This document shows, one piece after another, positions 16,263 through 23,844 of a stretch of 64,000 nt of DNA. The translations under genes were made by a program, and so were the position numbers. Source of the stretch: an uncultured Collinsella sp. (GTDB lineage Bacteria > Actinomycetota > Coriobacteriia > Coriobacteriales > Coriobacteriaceae); contig CABSNK010000008.1 in assembly GCA_902479075.1 (NCBI GenBank), positions 1 to 64,000 on the forward strand. The letters run 5' to 3'. Below the pieces are notes generated by a model that searched no databases, had not been told where the DNA came from, and saw nothing but the letters and a program-made list of their open reading frames with translations. Within the stretch, counting starts at the first letter, position 1. Every line of letters begins with the position of its first letter.

Positions 16263-17183
16263 ATGCGTATTGTGTTTATGGGTACGCCTGATTTTGCTGT
16301 GCCTTCGCTGACTTCGCTTGTTGAGGCTGGGAATGAGATTGCGCTTGTCATTACTCGTCCCGATGCTGTTCGTGGGCGTGGTAAGAAGCTTGAGCCTTCT
16401 CCTGTTAAGGCCAAGGCGCTTGAGCTGGGGTTGCCGGTTGTTGAGGCCAATCGTATGACGCCCGAGGTTGTCGAGTCGCTTCAGGCTGCGCAGGCTGATA
16501 TATTCTGCGTGGCTGCCTATGGCTGCATTTTGCCCGATGAGGTGCTGCATATGGCGCCGCTTGGTATTGTGAATGTTCATGCTTCGCTGCTGCCGCGTTG
16601 GCGTGGCGCCGCTCCCATTCAGCGTGCGATTCTTGCTGGTGATGAGGTTGCCGGCGTTTCCATTATGCGTATTGGGCATGGCGTGGATACCGGCGCTTAT
16701 TGTGCGCAGGCCTCGACATCTGTCGCCGGCAAGCATGCCGAGGCACTGACTATGGAGCTTGGCGAGCTGGGCGGTAGGCTGCTGGCCGATACGCTGCCCT
16801 CGCTTGCCGATGACTCAGCGGTGTGGACCGAGCAGGATGAGTCGCTCGTCACGCATGCTGCCAAGATTTCCAAGCAGGAGATGCGTCTGGATCCGCAGAT
16901 GGGGGCGCTCGATTGTGTGCGTCACGTGCTGGCTTCGTCCGACACCGCACCCGCTCGCTGCGTGATTGCCGGCAAGACCGTGCGTGTGCTCGATGCTGCG
17001 CCGGCTGATGTGTCGCTTGGCGAGGGCGCTGTTGCCGTTCAGGCCAAGCGTGTCTACTTGGGCCTGTCCGATGGCTCGGTCGAGCTGCTTGAGGTTAAGC
17101 CCGATGGCAAGCGTGCCATGGCTGCTTCTGCCTGGGCTGCCGGCCTGCAGGGTGCCGATCTGACGTGGGGTGTTTTGTCATGA
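16263..17183 (+). CDS. fmt: Methionyl-tRNA formyltransferase
   Basis: A 306-residue enzyme that formylates initiator Met-tRNA using 10-formyl-tetrahydrofolate. The N-terminal Rossmann domain starts MRIVFMGTPDFAVPSL; the formyl-transfer signature NVHASLLPRWRGAAPIQRAI carries the catalytic Asn and His, and a C-terminal OB-like tRNA-binding domain follows. GGGGAG lies upstream of the ATG. The codon choice is noticeably T-richer than in gltX or priA, as in the following rsmB. Its TGA overlaps the rsmB start (ATGA). Confidence 0.97.
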   Translation: MRIVFMGTPDFAVPSLTSLVEAGNEIALVITRPDAVRGRGKKLEPSPVKAKALELGLPVVEANRMTPEVVESLQAAQADIFCVAAYGCILPDEVLHMAPLGIVNVHASLLPRWRGAAPIQRAILAGDEVAGVSIMRIGHGVDTGAYCAQASTSVAGKHAEALTMELGELGGRLLADTLPSLADDSAVWTEQDESLVTHAAKISKQEMRLDPQMGALDCVRHVLASSDTAPARCVIAGKTVRVLDAAPADVSLGEGAVAVQAKRVYLGLSDGSVELLEVKPDGKRAMAASAWAAGLQGADLTWGVLS

Positions 17184-18580
17184 GCAAGCTTTCTCCCGCG
17201 CGCAAGCTTGCGCTCGATGTGCTGATGGAGGCCGACCGTCGCGGTATATACGCACGCGACGTGTTGTCTTCCCGTGCTTCCGCCAAGGCCATTGACCAGC
17301 GCGATTCCGCTTTTGCCGCACGTTTGGCGCTCGGTGTTGCCGCCACGCAGGGAATTTTGGATGAGCTGCTCGATCAGTTTCTCGATAAGCCCAAAAAGGT
17401 CGCGCCGCGCGTTCGCATGGCGCTTCGAATCTCGGCCTTCGAGATGCTCTACCTGCATACCCCAGGTCGCGTTGCCGTGAGTCAGGGTGTTGAGCTGGTT
17501 CGTAGCGGCGCTAAGTCGGCCGCCGGTCTGGCGAACGCCGTGCTGCATAAGGTCGCGGACAACGTTGAGGACTTTGCCGCCGCCGCGGGTGCCGATGAGT
17601 CCGAGCGCCGTTTGGTTCGCCTGTCTCGTCTGATGGGTATGCCGCGCTGGCTGTGCGCTCGCATTATGGCCTCGTTTGATACGCCCGAGGGCGCGCTCAA
17701 CTTTGCCGGAAATCTGGCGCCCGCGCCGCTCGCTTTGCACGAGAACGCCTTTGCAACCAAGCCTGATCCGTACCTATCGCAGCTTGTGGCGCCGGTGTTC
17801 CCGGGCTGCCATGCGCCGGTCGATTCGCAGGCTACGGTTGCGTTGGGTGTGTTTGAACGCGCGGCGGCCGTGGCCTCGGACCTTAACGCCCAGCTCATCG
17901 CTACTGCGGCGACTCGTCCTGGGCTTTGCCTGGAGATCGGCGCCGGTCGCGGCACCAAGACCTATGTGATGATGTGCCAGGCCAAGCGTGCCGGCTACGA
18001 GCGTCAGCACACTGCACTCGATTTGCACGATCGCAAGTGTGATCAGAATCTTGCGCGCCTGCATAAGGCTGGTATTAAGGGCGTTCGTACCGTCTCGGGT
18101 GATGCGTGCGAGCTCGATGCGGTCCTCACGTCGTTCGATGCCATGCTTGGTAAACCCGTTCTATTCGATACAGTGTTTATCGATGCCCCATGCTCTGGCA
18201 CCGGAACCATGCGTCGTCATCCCGAGATTCCCTGGCGCCTTGCCGAAAGCGATGTGACGTGCGAGCTGCCCAAGCTGCAACTGACGATGCTCAAGGAAGC
18301 AGCCGCGCGCGTTGCTGCCGGCGGCGAGCTCATATATGCGACGTGCTCGGTCTTTGATGAGGAGAACACGCAGGTCGTAGATGCCTTCCTGGCCTCTCCC
18401 GAGGGCGCCGACTTTACCGTGGTGCCGCTCTCCGAAGCCCAGATTCTGCAGCTTCCCGAGTTTGAACAAGCCAAGCAGCTCATCTCCGTCCGTCAAAACG
18501 ACCGCGGGCTTTTCCAAAGCGTCCCCGTAAACGCCGACTCCTACGACGGCCACTTCTGCGCTCGTCTGGTCCACAAGTAA
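17180..18580 (+). CDS. rsmB: 16S rRNA m5C967 methyltransferase, RsmB family
   Basis: A 466-residue SAM-dependent RNA cytosine methyltransferase. The N-terminal NusB-like RNA-binding domain (about 1-145) is followed by the RsmB/NOP2 Rossmann fold with the SAM loop LEIGAGRGTKT, motif IV DAPCSGTGTMRRHP and motif VI ATCSVFDEEN, which give the two catalytic cysteines. The ATG at 17180 overlaps the fmt stop by 4 bases (ATGA), so it is coupled to fmt; the in-frame start at 17165 would lie inside fmt without a ribosome-binding site. Confidence 0.93.
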   Translation: MSKLSPARKLALDVLMEADRRGIYARDVLSSRASAKAIDQRDSAFAARLALGVAATQGILDELLDQFLDKPKKVAPRVRMALRISAFEMLYLHTPGRVAVSQGVELVRSGAKSAAGLANAVLHKVADNVEDFAAAAGADESERRLVRLSRLMGMPRWLCARIMASFDTPEGALNFAGNLAPAPLALHENAFATKPDPYLSQLVAPVFPGCHAPVDSQATVALGVFERAAAVASDLNAQLIATAATRPGLCLEIGAGRGTKTYVMMCQAKRAGYERQHTALDLHDRKCDQNLARLHKAGIKGVRTVSGDACELDAVLTSFDAMLGKPVLFDTVFIDAPCSGTGTMRRHPEIPWRLAESDVTCELPKLQLTMLKEAAARVAAGGELIYATCSVFDEENTQVVDAFLASPEGADFTVVPLSEAQILQLPEFEQAKQLISVRQNDRGLFQSVPVNADSYDGHFCARLVHK

Positions 18581-18586
18581 CTACTA

Positions 18587-18653
18587 AGTTGCGGTGAAAT
18601 AGGGATTGAATAGCGGCTTCTACCCGCCAAACAGTCCTTATTTCACCGCAACT
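18587..18653. repeat. Palindromic repeat family A, copy 2
   Basis: Arms at 18587-18605 and 18635-18653 pair with one mismatch and carry the same GTTGCGGTGAAATA sequence as 2265-2345. The loop shares GAATAG at its start and AAACA at its end with copy 1. It begins 6 bases after the rsmB stop codon. Confidence 0.85.
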
Positions 18654-18662
18654 CATAAGGAA

Positions 18663-18691
18663 GATTTTTCTGGGACTGGGATTAATAAATC
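18663..18691 (+). repeat. Diverged half-arm of palindrome B
   Basis: GATTTTTCTGGGACTGGGAT and the following nine bases resemble the left inner arm of the nested palindrome at 11138-11172. No complementary arm is present nearby, so this is a one-sided remnant lying directly beside family A copy 2. Confidence 0.6.
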
Positions 18692-18770
18692 GGATATGAA
18701 AGTAAGCGGTTGGGTTTGGTAAGTTTCTGGATGCATGAACCGCTCGCAGATTTAATATTGAGGGGTTAAA

Positions 18771-19706
18771 ATGATCGATCTTAATAGTGACAAGATTGAC
18801 AATCCTGAAGATAATACTCAGGAAAATGAAAAGGTTGAGAATTCTTCGATTAAAAAGCGGGTAATTATTGGTGCCGGTATTGTTGCTCTGCTCATTGCTG
18901 GTTGTGTCGGTGGTTATGCTGGTTACAATTACAAACAAGCATGTAGTGAACATAATCAGCAGGTTGAAGTTTTGTATTCAAAGGCTAGCGATAGTGTTGC
19001 TGCCTTTAAGGCTGATCTTGGGTTACTAACTTTTGAGCAACGTCTTGATACCATTAAAAATGCTCAAAATAATAAAGAGATTTTGAATAAAGAAATCTCT
19101 AATGACAGTTTTAAGTATGCGGATGGCACTTCCCCTGATTGGACGAAGTTGCTCAATAAATACGATTCCATTATTAAAGACTGTCGTAATGCTCAAAATG
19201 ATGAGTGGAATACTTCTGTAACTGACCATGGTAATTTTGATGTAAATTCTACTGAAGATACTGACTCTCTCCAGCAGCATATTAATAGCCTCAATGGTCT
19301 TCTTAATGATATTTCTAATAAAGATAATCAGAAGCTTATTTTTGAAGATGCCAAAAAGGATTCTAAGAAGTTCATCGATCAAATCAATGAACAGATCAGT
19401 CGTTATCAATCTCGTATTGATGATTTAAACAAGGCAAAAGCTGAAGCGAAGGCTCAAGAGGAAGTAACAGCACAAGCTCAACAGCAGACTTCTCAGCAGA
19501 ATAGTTATTCTAGCGGTAGTAACTATTCTAATAATAATTCTGGTGGATCTTCTAGCAGTATTTCTTCTTCCAATAATAGTGGTGGTAAATATGTCATTCG
19601 TCAATTAGATCAATATGATGCAGCTGGTAACTATATCGGATCTACTCATTGGTATAGCGATGGTACTTGTGATGATCCTTATGCTGCCGGTATGGGCGGA
19701 TTTTAA
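18771..19706 (+). CDS. AT-rich membrane-anchored protein of unknown function
   Basis: A 311-residue protein not recognised. Residues 1-28 are acidic and polar, a single TM helix lies at about 30-53, then comes a long helical, charged extracytoplasmic region (about 60-220) with coiled-coil character, an Ala/Gln stretch, and a Ser/Asn/Gly low-complexity linker (about 240-275). The last 35 residues are ordered-looking and aromatic (YVIRQLDQYDAAGNYIGSTH). GAGGGG precedes the ATG. Codon use is strongly A/T-ending, unlike all neighbours, which suggests transfer from a lower-GC genome. The topology would suit a surface-exposed or envelope-sensing protein, but no function can be claimed. Confidence 0.8.
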   Translation: MIDLNSDKIDNPEDNTQENEKVENSSIKKRVIIGAGIVALLIAGCVGGYAGYNYKQACSEHNQQVEVLYSKASDSVAAFKADLGLLTFEQRLDTIKNAQNNKEILNKEISNDSFKYADGTSPDWTKLLNKYDSIIKDCRNAQNDEWNTSVTDHGNFDVNSTEDTDSLQQHINSLNGLLNDISNKDNQKLIFEDAKKDSKKFIDQINEQISRYQSRIDDLNKAKAEAKAQEEVTAQAQQQTSQQNSYSSGSNYSNNNSGGSSSSISSSNNSGGKYVIRQLDQYDAAGNYIGSTHWYSDGTCDDPYAAGMGGF

Positions 19707-19754
19707 AATATACTAATTTTTAAAAATAATTATCGACCCATAGCGCAAAGAAGC

Positions 19755-19784
19755 GGCCCCGCGATCGGAGTTGATCGCGGGGCC
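19755..19784. terminator. Strong hairpin between convergent genes
   Basis: GGCCCCGCGATC / GATCGCGGGGCC with a 6-base loop lies between the 3' ends of the AT-rich gene and fmdB. Flanking tracts are only weakly T-rich on each strand (GTTGTTATT on plus, GCTTCTTT on minus), so it probably serves both genes. Confidence 0.65.
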
Positions 19785-19793
19785 ACGTTGTTA

Positions 19794-20030
19794 TTAGTGG
19801 CTATGCGGGCAGTTGGCGCAGCAGCCGCTGGTGGCGCTGGTGCTGGAGCCGCCGCTTCGCTGGTCGGTGTTGTAGAAACCGCTGCCTTCGAACTTAATGC
19901 CGCTGGCCGAGAACGTCTTAGATGCCGGAGCACCGCAGCTGGGGCATACGACCTCGGGCGTCTCGGACATGGGGTGCTCAACTTCAAACACGTTGCCGCA
20001 GCTCGTGCACTTGTAATCGTAGCGCGCCAT
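19794..20030 (-). CDS. FmdB-family zinc-ribbon protein
   Basis: A 78-residue small protein beginning MARYDYKCTSCGNVFEVEH. CTSC at residues 8-11 and CPSC further on form one zinc ribbon; the tail ends in a second cysteine/histidine cluster (GCCANCPHSH). AAGGAAG lies ahead of the ATG. Proteins of this type are often called putative regulatory (FmdB) proteins, but no molecular role is established. It is a single-gene unit between the AT-rich gene and the GH13-GH77 gene. Confidence 0.9.
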   Translation of the reverse strand: MARYDYKCTSCGNVFEVEHPMSETPEVVCPSCGAPASKTFSASGIKFEGSGFYNTDQRSGGSSTSATSGCCANCPHSH

Positions 20031-20049
20031 AATACTTCCTTTTCAGCAC

Positions 20050-20076
20050 AAAGCGGGCAGATCGCTCTGCCCGCAA
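20050..20076 (-). terminator. Probable terminator of the GH13-GH77 gene
   Basis: A GCGGGCAGA/TCTGCCCGC hairpin with a 4-base loop, followed on the minus strand by TTTGTG. It lies 43 bases beyond the stop at 20119 and just upstream of fmdB. Confidence 0.6.
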
Positions 20077-20118
20077 AAATTCAAACAGCTGTAACTGTAC
20101 CCTATATCGGGGGTTTTA

Positions 20119-23100
20119 TCACGCTTCGCCCCAGAATCTATGGGTGTTGCGCAGGAGCTTCGCAGTTTTCTCCTCGGCTGCTGCAACGTCGGCCTCTTGC
20201 GCCTGCCATGTCCAGTTGCCCGTGGCCACGCCCGGCACGTTCATACGTGCATCGTCGCCCAGCCCCAGCACGTCCTGCAGCGGCATCATAACGAGCGGAG
20301 CATCGCTGGCCAGGGCGTTGCCCATGAGCTCGCTTGCCAATGCAATGCCGCTCGGCTCGTCGCCGCCCGCAAAGGAGCGCGTGCACCAGCCGGCAAGCGT
20401 AGAGGTGTCGTGCGTCGAGGTGTACAGGATCTTGTCCGGTGTGGGATGAATTCCGCAGCGAACGTCGTAGTTGCTAAACTCCAGTACGTCCATGCCGGGG
20501 AAGCCACAGGTCGAAGCCATCGCACGAACGCCAGGCGTCAAATAGCCCAGGTCCTCGGCAATAAAGTTGAGCGGCCCCAGCTCGTCGTAGGCGGTCTGGA
20601 ATAGGTCTTTGCCCGGACCCGCAAGCCAGCGGCCGTCGGCACAGGCCTTGCCGGCGGGGATGCTAAAGTAGCTGTGGAAGCCCAGGAAGTGGTCCAGGCG
20701 CACGCGGTCGTAGAGTGCGAACGCGCGACGCAGGCGATCCATCCACCAGCTATAGCCGTTCTGTTTCATGTGATCCCAGCGGAAGGTGGGGTTGCCCCAG
20801 ACCTGGCCCTCGGGCGCAAAGTTGTCGGGCGGCGCGCCCGAAATCTCAATCGCCTTGCCGGTGTCGGACAGCCAGAAGTTCTCGGGCTCGCTCCATGCGT
20901 CGGCCGAATCATCCGAGACATACATGGGGATATCGCCGATGACTTCGATGCCCTTCTTGTGTGCGTAGTTCATGAGCTCGCACCAGGCAAGGTCAAAGCG
21001 ATACTGCATGTACGCCTGCAGCTCGGCCTCGTCGTGGAATCGCTTGTCATCGATCAGGTGCTCGTTGTAACGCGCGACATCCGCCGGCCAATCGTGGCGC
21101 GACAGTCCCTCAAAGTGCTTCTTTACCGCCATGTAGACGCAGTACTTCTCGAGCCAGTCGGCGTTGCGATGTTTAAACGCCGTGTACAGCGGGTCGGCAT
21201 CCTCGCCGCCGCGGGCCTTCCAGGTGACGAAGTCGGCGGCCAGCTCCTCGTGGCTCTCGGGCAGCAGGTCGATATTGCCTGCAAAGGCCGAGGGGCCGGC
21301 ATAGGGGGAGCGGAAGAAGTCCGTAGGATTGACGGGCAGGACCTGCCAGTAGCGCATGCCCATGGCGGCCAGGTGATCGATAAATCGACGCGTGGGCGCA
21401 CCGATTGTGCCGGGCTTGCCGTCATCGGTCGGCACCGAGGTGATGTGGCACACGACGCCCGCGCCATGATCGAGCGGCTCCTGCAGGCGCTTCTCGGCAT
21501 GGTGATAGATGATCGAAGAGCCCAGCGGGTACAGGTCGAGCGTGACTGTGCCGTTGTGGATTTCGCACTCGTGTCCGCTGATCACGTCGCTAGCACATTC
21601 GCCGAGCGCCGGGATCGTCACGCAGTGCGAATTGCGCAGGCTGCGGTTGATGATAACCGTCGCGGCCTCGCCGTCTTTGCCCGTGCGGGTGTAGGCCAAG
21701 ACGTCGTCGTTGAGAGCGAAGGCCTTGATCTCGCCATTGACCATAAAGGGTAGCGCGCGGCGCACAGCAGACGCGTTCTTAACGATGGCCAACGTATCGA
21801 AGTCGTGGAGCTGGTCCTTGGTCGGCAGGGTACGGCGATTGCCCGGATCGGTGAGGCCCTCCAGGCCGTACTCGTCGCCATAATAGATCGAGGGCACTCC
21901 TGGGAAGGTCATCTGCATGAGCGTTGCCAACCAAAAACGGCTCTTGGCCAGGCCCATCGAGTTCTCGTCCAGGCGCCATTTGCTGCGCTCGCTCTCGGGC
22001 AGCTGCGACTCGTCGGGGCCACCACCGAGCACCGAGATAATGCGCGGGCGGTCGTGGCTCGAAAGCAGATTGAGCGCGCAGGCCAGTGCCTCGCGCGGGT
22101 AGTTCTCGCGCAGGGTCTCGATGTCCTCAGCAGCTTGATAGGCATTCTTGTAGCCCATCAAAAAGCCGATGACCATGTCGCGGAAGGGGTAGTCCATGGC
22201 AGAGTCGAGCTCAGAGCCCTGCAGATAGCGGCGCAGGTGGCCATAGCTGATCTTGTTGGAGGCGTCCTCCCAGACTTCGCCGAGCAGCAGCGCATCGGGT
22301 TTCTCGGCGAGCACGGCCTTTTTGATCTCGGCCAGGAAGTCATCGGAAAGCTCATCGGCCACGTCCAGACGCCAGCCATGGGCGCCGGCGCGCAGCCATT
22401 TTCGGATCACGCCGTCCTTGCCCAGGAGCCGCTCGCGCACCAGTTTGGAGCTCTCATTGATGGCGGGCATGTTGCCCACGCCCCACCAGCAGTCATACGA
22501 GCCGTCCTCATGGAAGTAAAACGCATCGCGCCACGGTGAATCCTCGCTCTGCCAGGCGCCCACGCCGGGATAGTTGCCGTAGCGGTTGAAATAGATCGAA
22601 TCGTCGCCCGTGTGGTTGAAGACGCCGTCCAGGATGATGGAGATGCCCAGCTTCTCGGCTGCCTGGCACAGCTCGGTAAAGTCTTGCTCGGTGCCCAGGA
22701 TCGGGTCGATCTTGGTGTAGTCGGCCGTGTCGTAGCGGTGGTTGCTCGCGGCCTCAAAGATGGGGTTGAGGTAGATGGCCGTAAAGCCTAGCTCGGCAAT
22801 GCGGGGCAGGTCATTTTGGATACCCTTGAGCGAGCCGCCGTAAAAATCCCAGGTCTTGATGGAGCCGTCTTCGGCACGCTCGTACTCGGGCGGTTCGTTC
22901 CAGTCCTCGACCATGCGGCGCTGGATTCCTTTGCGCGGTTTTTCAACTTCGGCAAGCGTGCGTTCGCGCCAGTTTTCGTCGCGTGCATAGCGGTCGGGGA
23001 AGATCTGGTAGACCATACCGCGCTCGTACCAAGTGGGACGGTTCTCTCGGTGCTTGTAGACGGTAATCTGGAAGGACGGAACCTCGGCGTAGTTGTAGGT

Positions 23101-23415
23101 CACACCCTCGCCACCGGTGCGACCCTGCGGTGCACCCAAGCGGACCTCGGGCTGGCCCTCGATGTTGCAGATAAAGCTGTACCAGATAAGACAGGGCTCA
23201 GTGCACTCAAGCTCTACGGTAAATATGCCGTCGCCCTCGTGCGTCATGGGATACAGAGACTCACCGATCTCATCGATCCAGGTGCGCAGGGTGAGCGTCG
23301 CCTGGTTGGGGTCGGCATCCTCCAAAATCACCGAGAGCGAAACGGAAGTTCCAGTGGTCACAGCGCCAAACGGAGTACGAAACTGCGGCAGACGGCTGTT
23401 GTGAATCAATCTCAT
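20119..23415 (-). CDS. GH13 alpha-amylase-type enzyme fused to GH77 4-alpha-glucanotransferase
   Basis: A 1098-residue two-enzyme fusion acting on alpha-glucans. An N-terminal carbohydrate-binding-like domain (1-120) precedes a neopullulanase-type GH13 barrel (about 125-570) with nucleophile Asp351 (GWRLDVADE), acid/base Glu380 (LLGEVWED) and Asp455 (LSSHDRP). From about residue 650 a complete MalQ-like GH77 domain follows, with nucleophile Asp908 (VRLDHFLGF), acid/base Glu954 (FIAEDLGYL) and Asp1003 (STHDTST). All six catalytic acids are intact, so both activities are expected: hydrolysis and glucan transfer in the cytoplasm. It lacks a signal peptide. No good ribosome-binding site precedes the ATG at 23415. 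Two TTTACCA motifs lie 100-140 bases upstream. Confidence 0.92.
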   Translation of the reverse strand: MRLIHNSRLPQFRTPFGAVTTGTSVSLSVILEDADPNQATLTLRTWIDEIGESLYPMTHEGDGIFTVELECTEPCLIWYSFICNIEGQPEVRLGAPQGRTGGEGVTYNYAEVPSFQITVYKHRENRPTWYERGMVYQIFPDRYARDENWRERTLAEVEKPRKGIQRRMVEDWNEPPEYERAEDGSIKTWDFYGGSLKGIQNDLPRIAELGFTAIYLNPIFEAASNHRYDTADYTKIDPILGTEQDFTELCQAAEKLGISIILDGVFNHTGDDSIYFNRYGNYPGVGAWQSEDSPWRDAFYFHEDGSYDCWWGVGNMPAINESSKLVRERLLGKDGVIRKWLRAGAHGWRLDVADELSDDFLAEIKKAVLAEKPDALLLGEVWEDASNKISYGHLRRYLQGSELDSAMDYPFRDMVIGFLMGYKNAYQAAEDIETLRENYPREALACALNLLSSHDRPRIISVLGGGPDESQLPESERSKWRLDENSMGLAKSRFWLATLMQMTFPGVPSIYYGDEYGLEGLTDPGNRRTLPTKDQLHDFDTLAIVKNASAVRRALPFMVNGEIKAFALNDDVLAYTRTGKDGEAATVIINRSLRNSHCVTIPALGECASDVISGHECEIHNGTVTLDLYPLGSSIIYHHAEKRLQEPLDHGAGVVCHITSVPTDDGKPGTIGAPTRRFIDHLAAMGMRYWQVLPVNPTDFFRSPYAGPSAFAGNIDLLPESHEELAADFVTWKARGGEDADPLYTAFKHRNADWLEKYCVYMAVKKHFEGLSRHDWPADVARYNEHLIDDKRFHDEAELQAYMQYRFDLAWCELMNYAHKKGIEVIGDIPMYVSDDSADAWSEPENFWLSDTGKAIEISGAPPDNFAPEGQVWGNPTFRWDHMKQNGYSWWMDRLRRAFALYDRVRLDHFLGFHSYFSIPAGKACADGRWLAGPGKDLFQTAYDELGPLNFIAEDLGYLTPGVRAMASTCGFPGMDVLEFSNYDVRCGIHPTPDKILYTSTHDTSTLAGWCTRSFAGGDEPSGIALASELMGNALASDAPLVMMPLQDVLGLGDDARMNVPGVATGNWTWQAQEADVAAAEEKTAKLLRNTHRFWGEA

Positions 23416-23514
23416 AATACGGTCCAGTTCAATAGAATCACGGCCTGCGGGCCATGGGCTTTACGCACAGGATATAAGTATATCTGTTGTACACAGGCTG
23501 TATAAACAACATCC

Positions 23515-23557
23515 GTTTACCATCGGCGAACGGTTGTCCTAGAAAATCGTTTTACCA
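23515..23557. promoter_or_regulatory. Two TTTACCA motifs upstream of the GH13-GH77 gene
   Basis: GTTTACCA at 23515-23522 and CGTTTTACCA at 23548-23557 match the motif repeated four times before glgB (33604-33691). Their placement 100-140 bases before the translation start fits a shared operator for a sugar-responsive regulator, which is inference; no regulator gene is encoded nearby. Confidence 0.45.
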
Positions 23558-23622
23558 TCCAAATTATCGCGTTATTCGAAAAAGCCTATACCGATACTAT
23601 TTGTAGCCAAACAAAAGTACAT

Positions 23623-23754
23623 CGGTTTACTACGACGAATTGAATGATCTCAACCACGGTCTATTTGGTGATATTAAAACCGCAGGTAGAAGCGTTGCCA
23701 ATTTCATAGAATACTCTCCGTGGTCGGCCAGAGGTATTTTGTCGTAGTAAACCG
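23623..23754 (+). repeat. Palindromic element family E, copy 1
   Basis: 14-base perfect terminal arms (CGGTTTACTACGAC at 23623-23636, complement at 23741-23754) flank 104 bases holding the core AAAACCGCAGGTAGA at 23676-23690, 53 bases from the left end, and an inner CCACGG/CCGTGG pair. The same arm type and core spacing occur at 61562-61695. No open reading frame of note is inside. Confidence 0.85.
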
Positions 23755-23780
23755 GCCCTCTTTTTAATACAGAAGTTCAA

Positions 23781-23820
23781 CGCAAAAGAGGGCGCCTAGT
23801 TGGGGCGCCCTCTTTTGCGT
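23781..23820 (-). terminator. Terminator of the glycogen operon
   Basis: CGCAAAAGAGGGCGCC and its complement flank a 7-base loop; read on the minus strand it ends CTCTTTTGCG. It lies 25 bases beyond the glgA stop codon. Confidence 0.8.
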
Positions 23821-23844
23821 TGGATTAAGTTTAAATCGTCCAGA

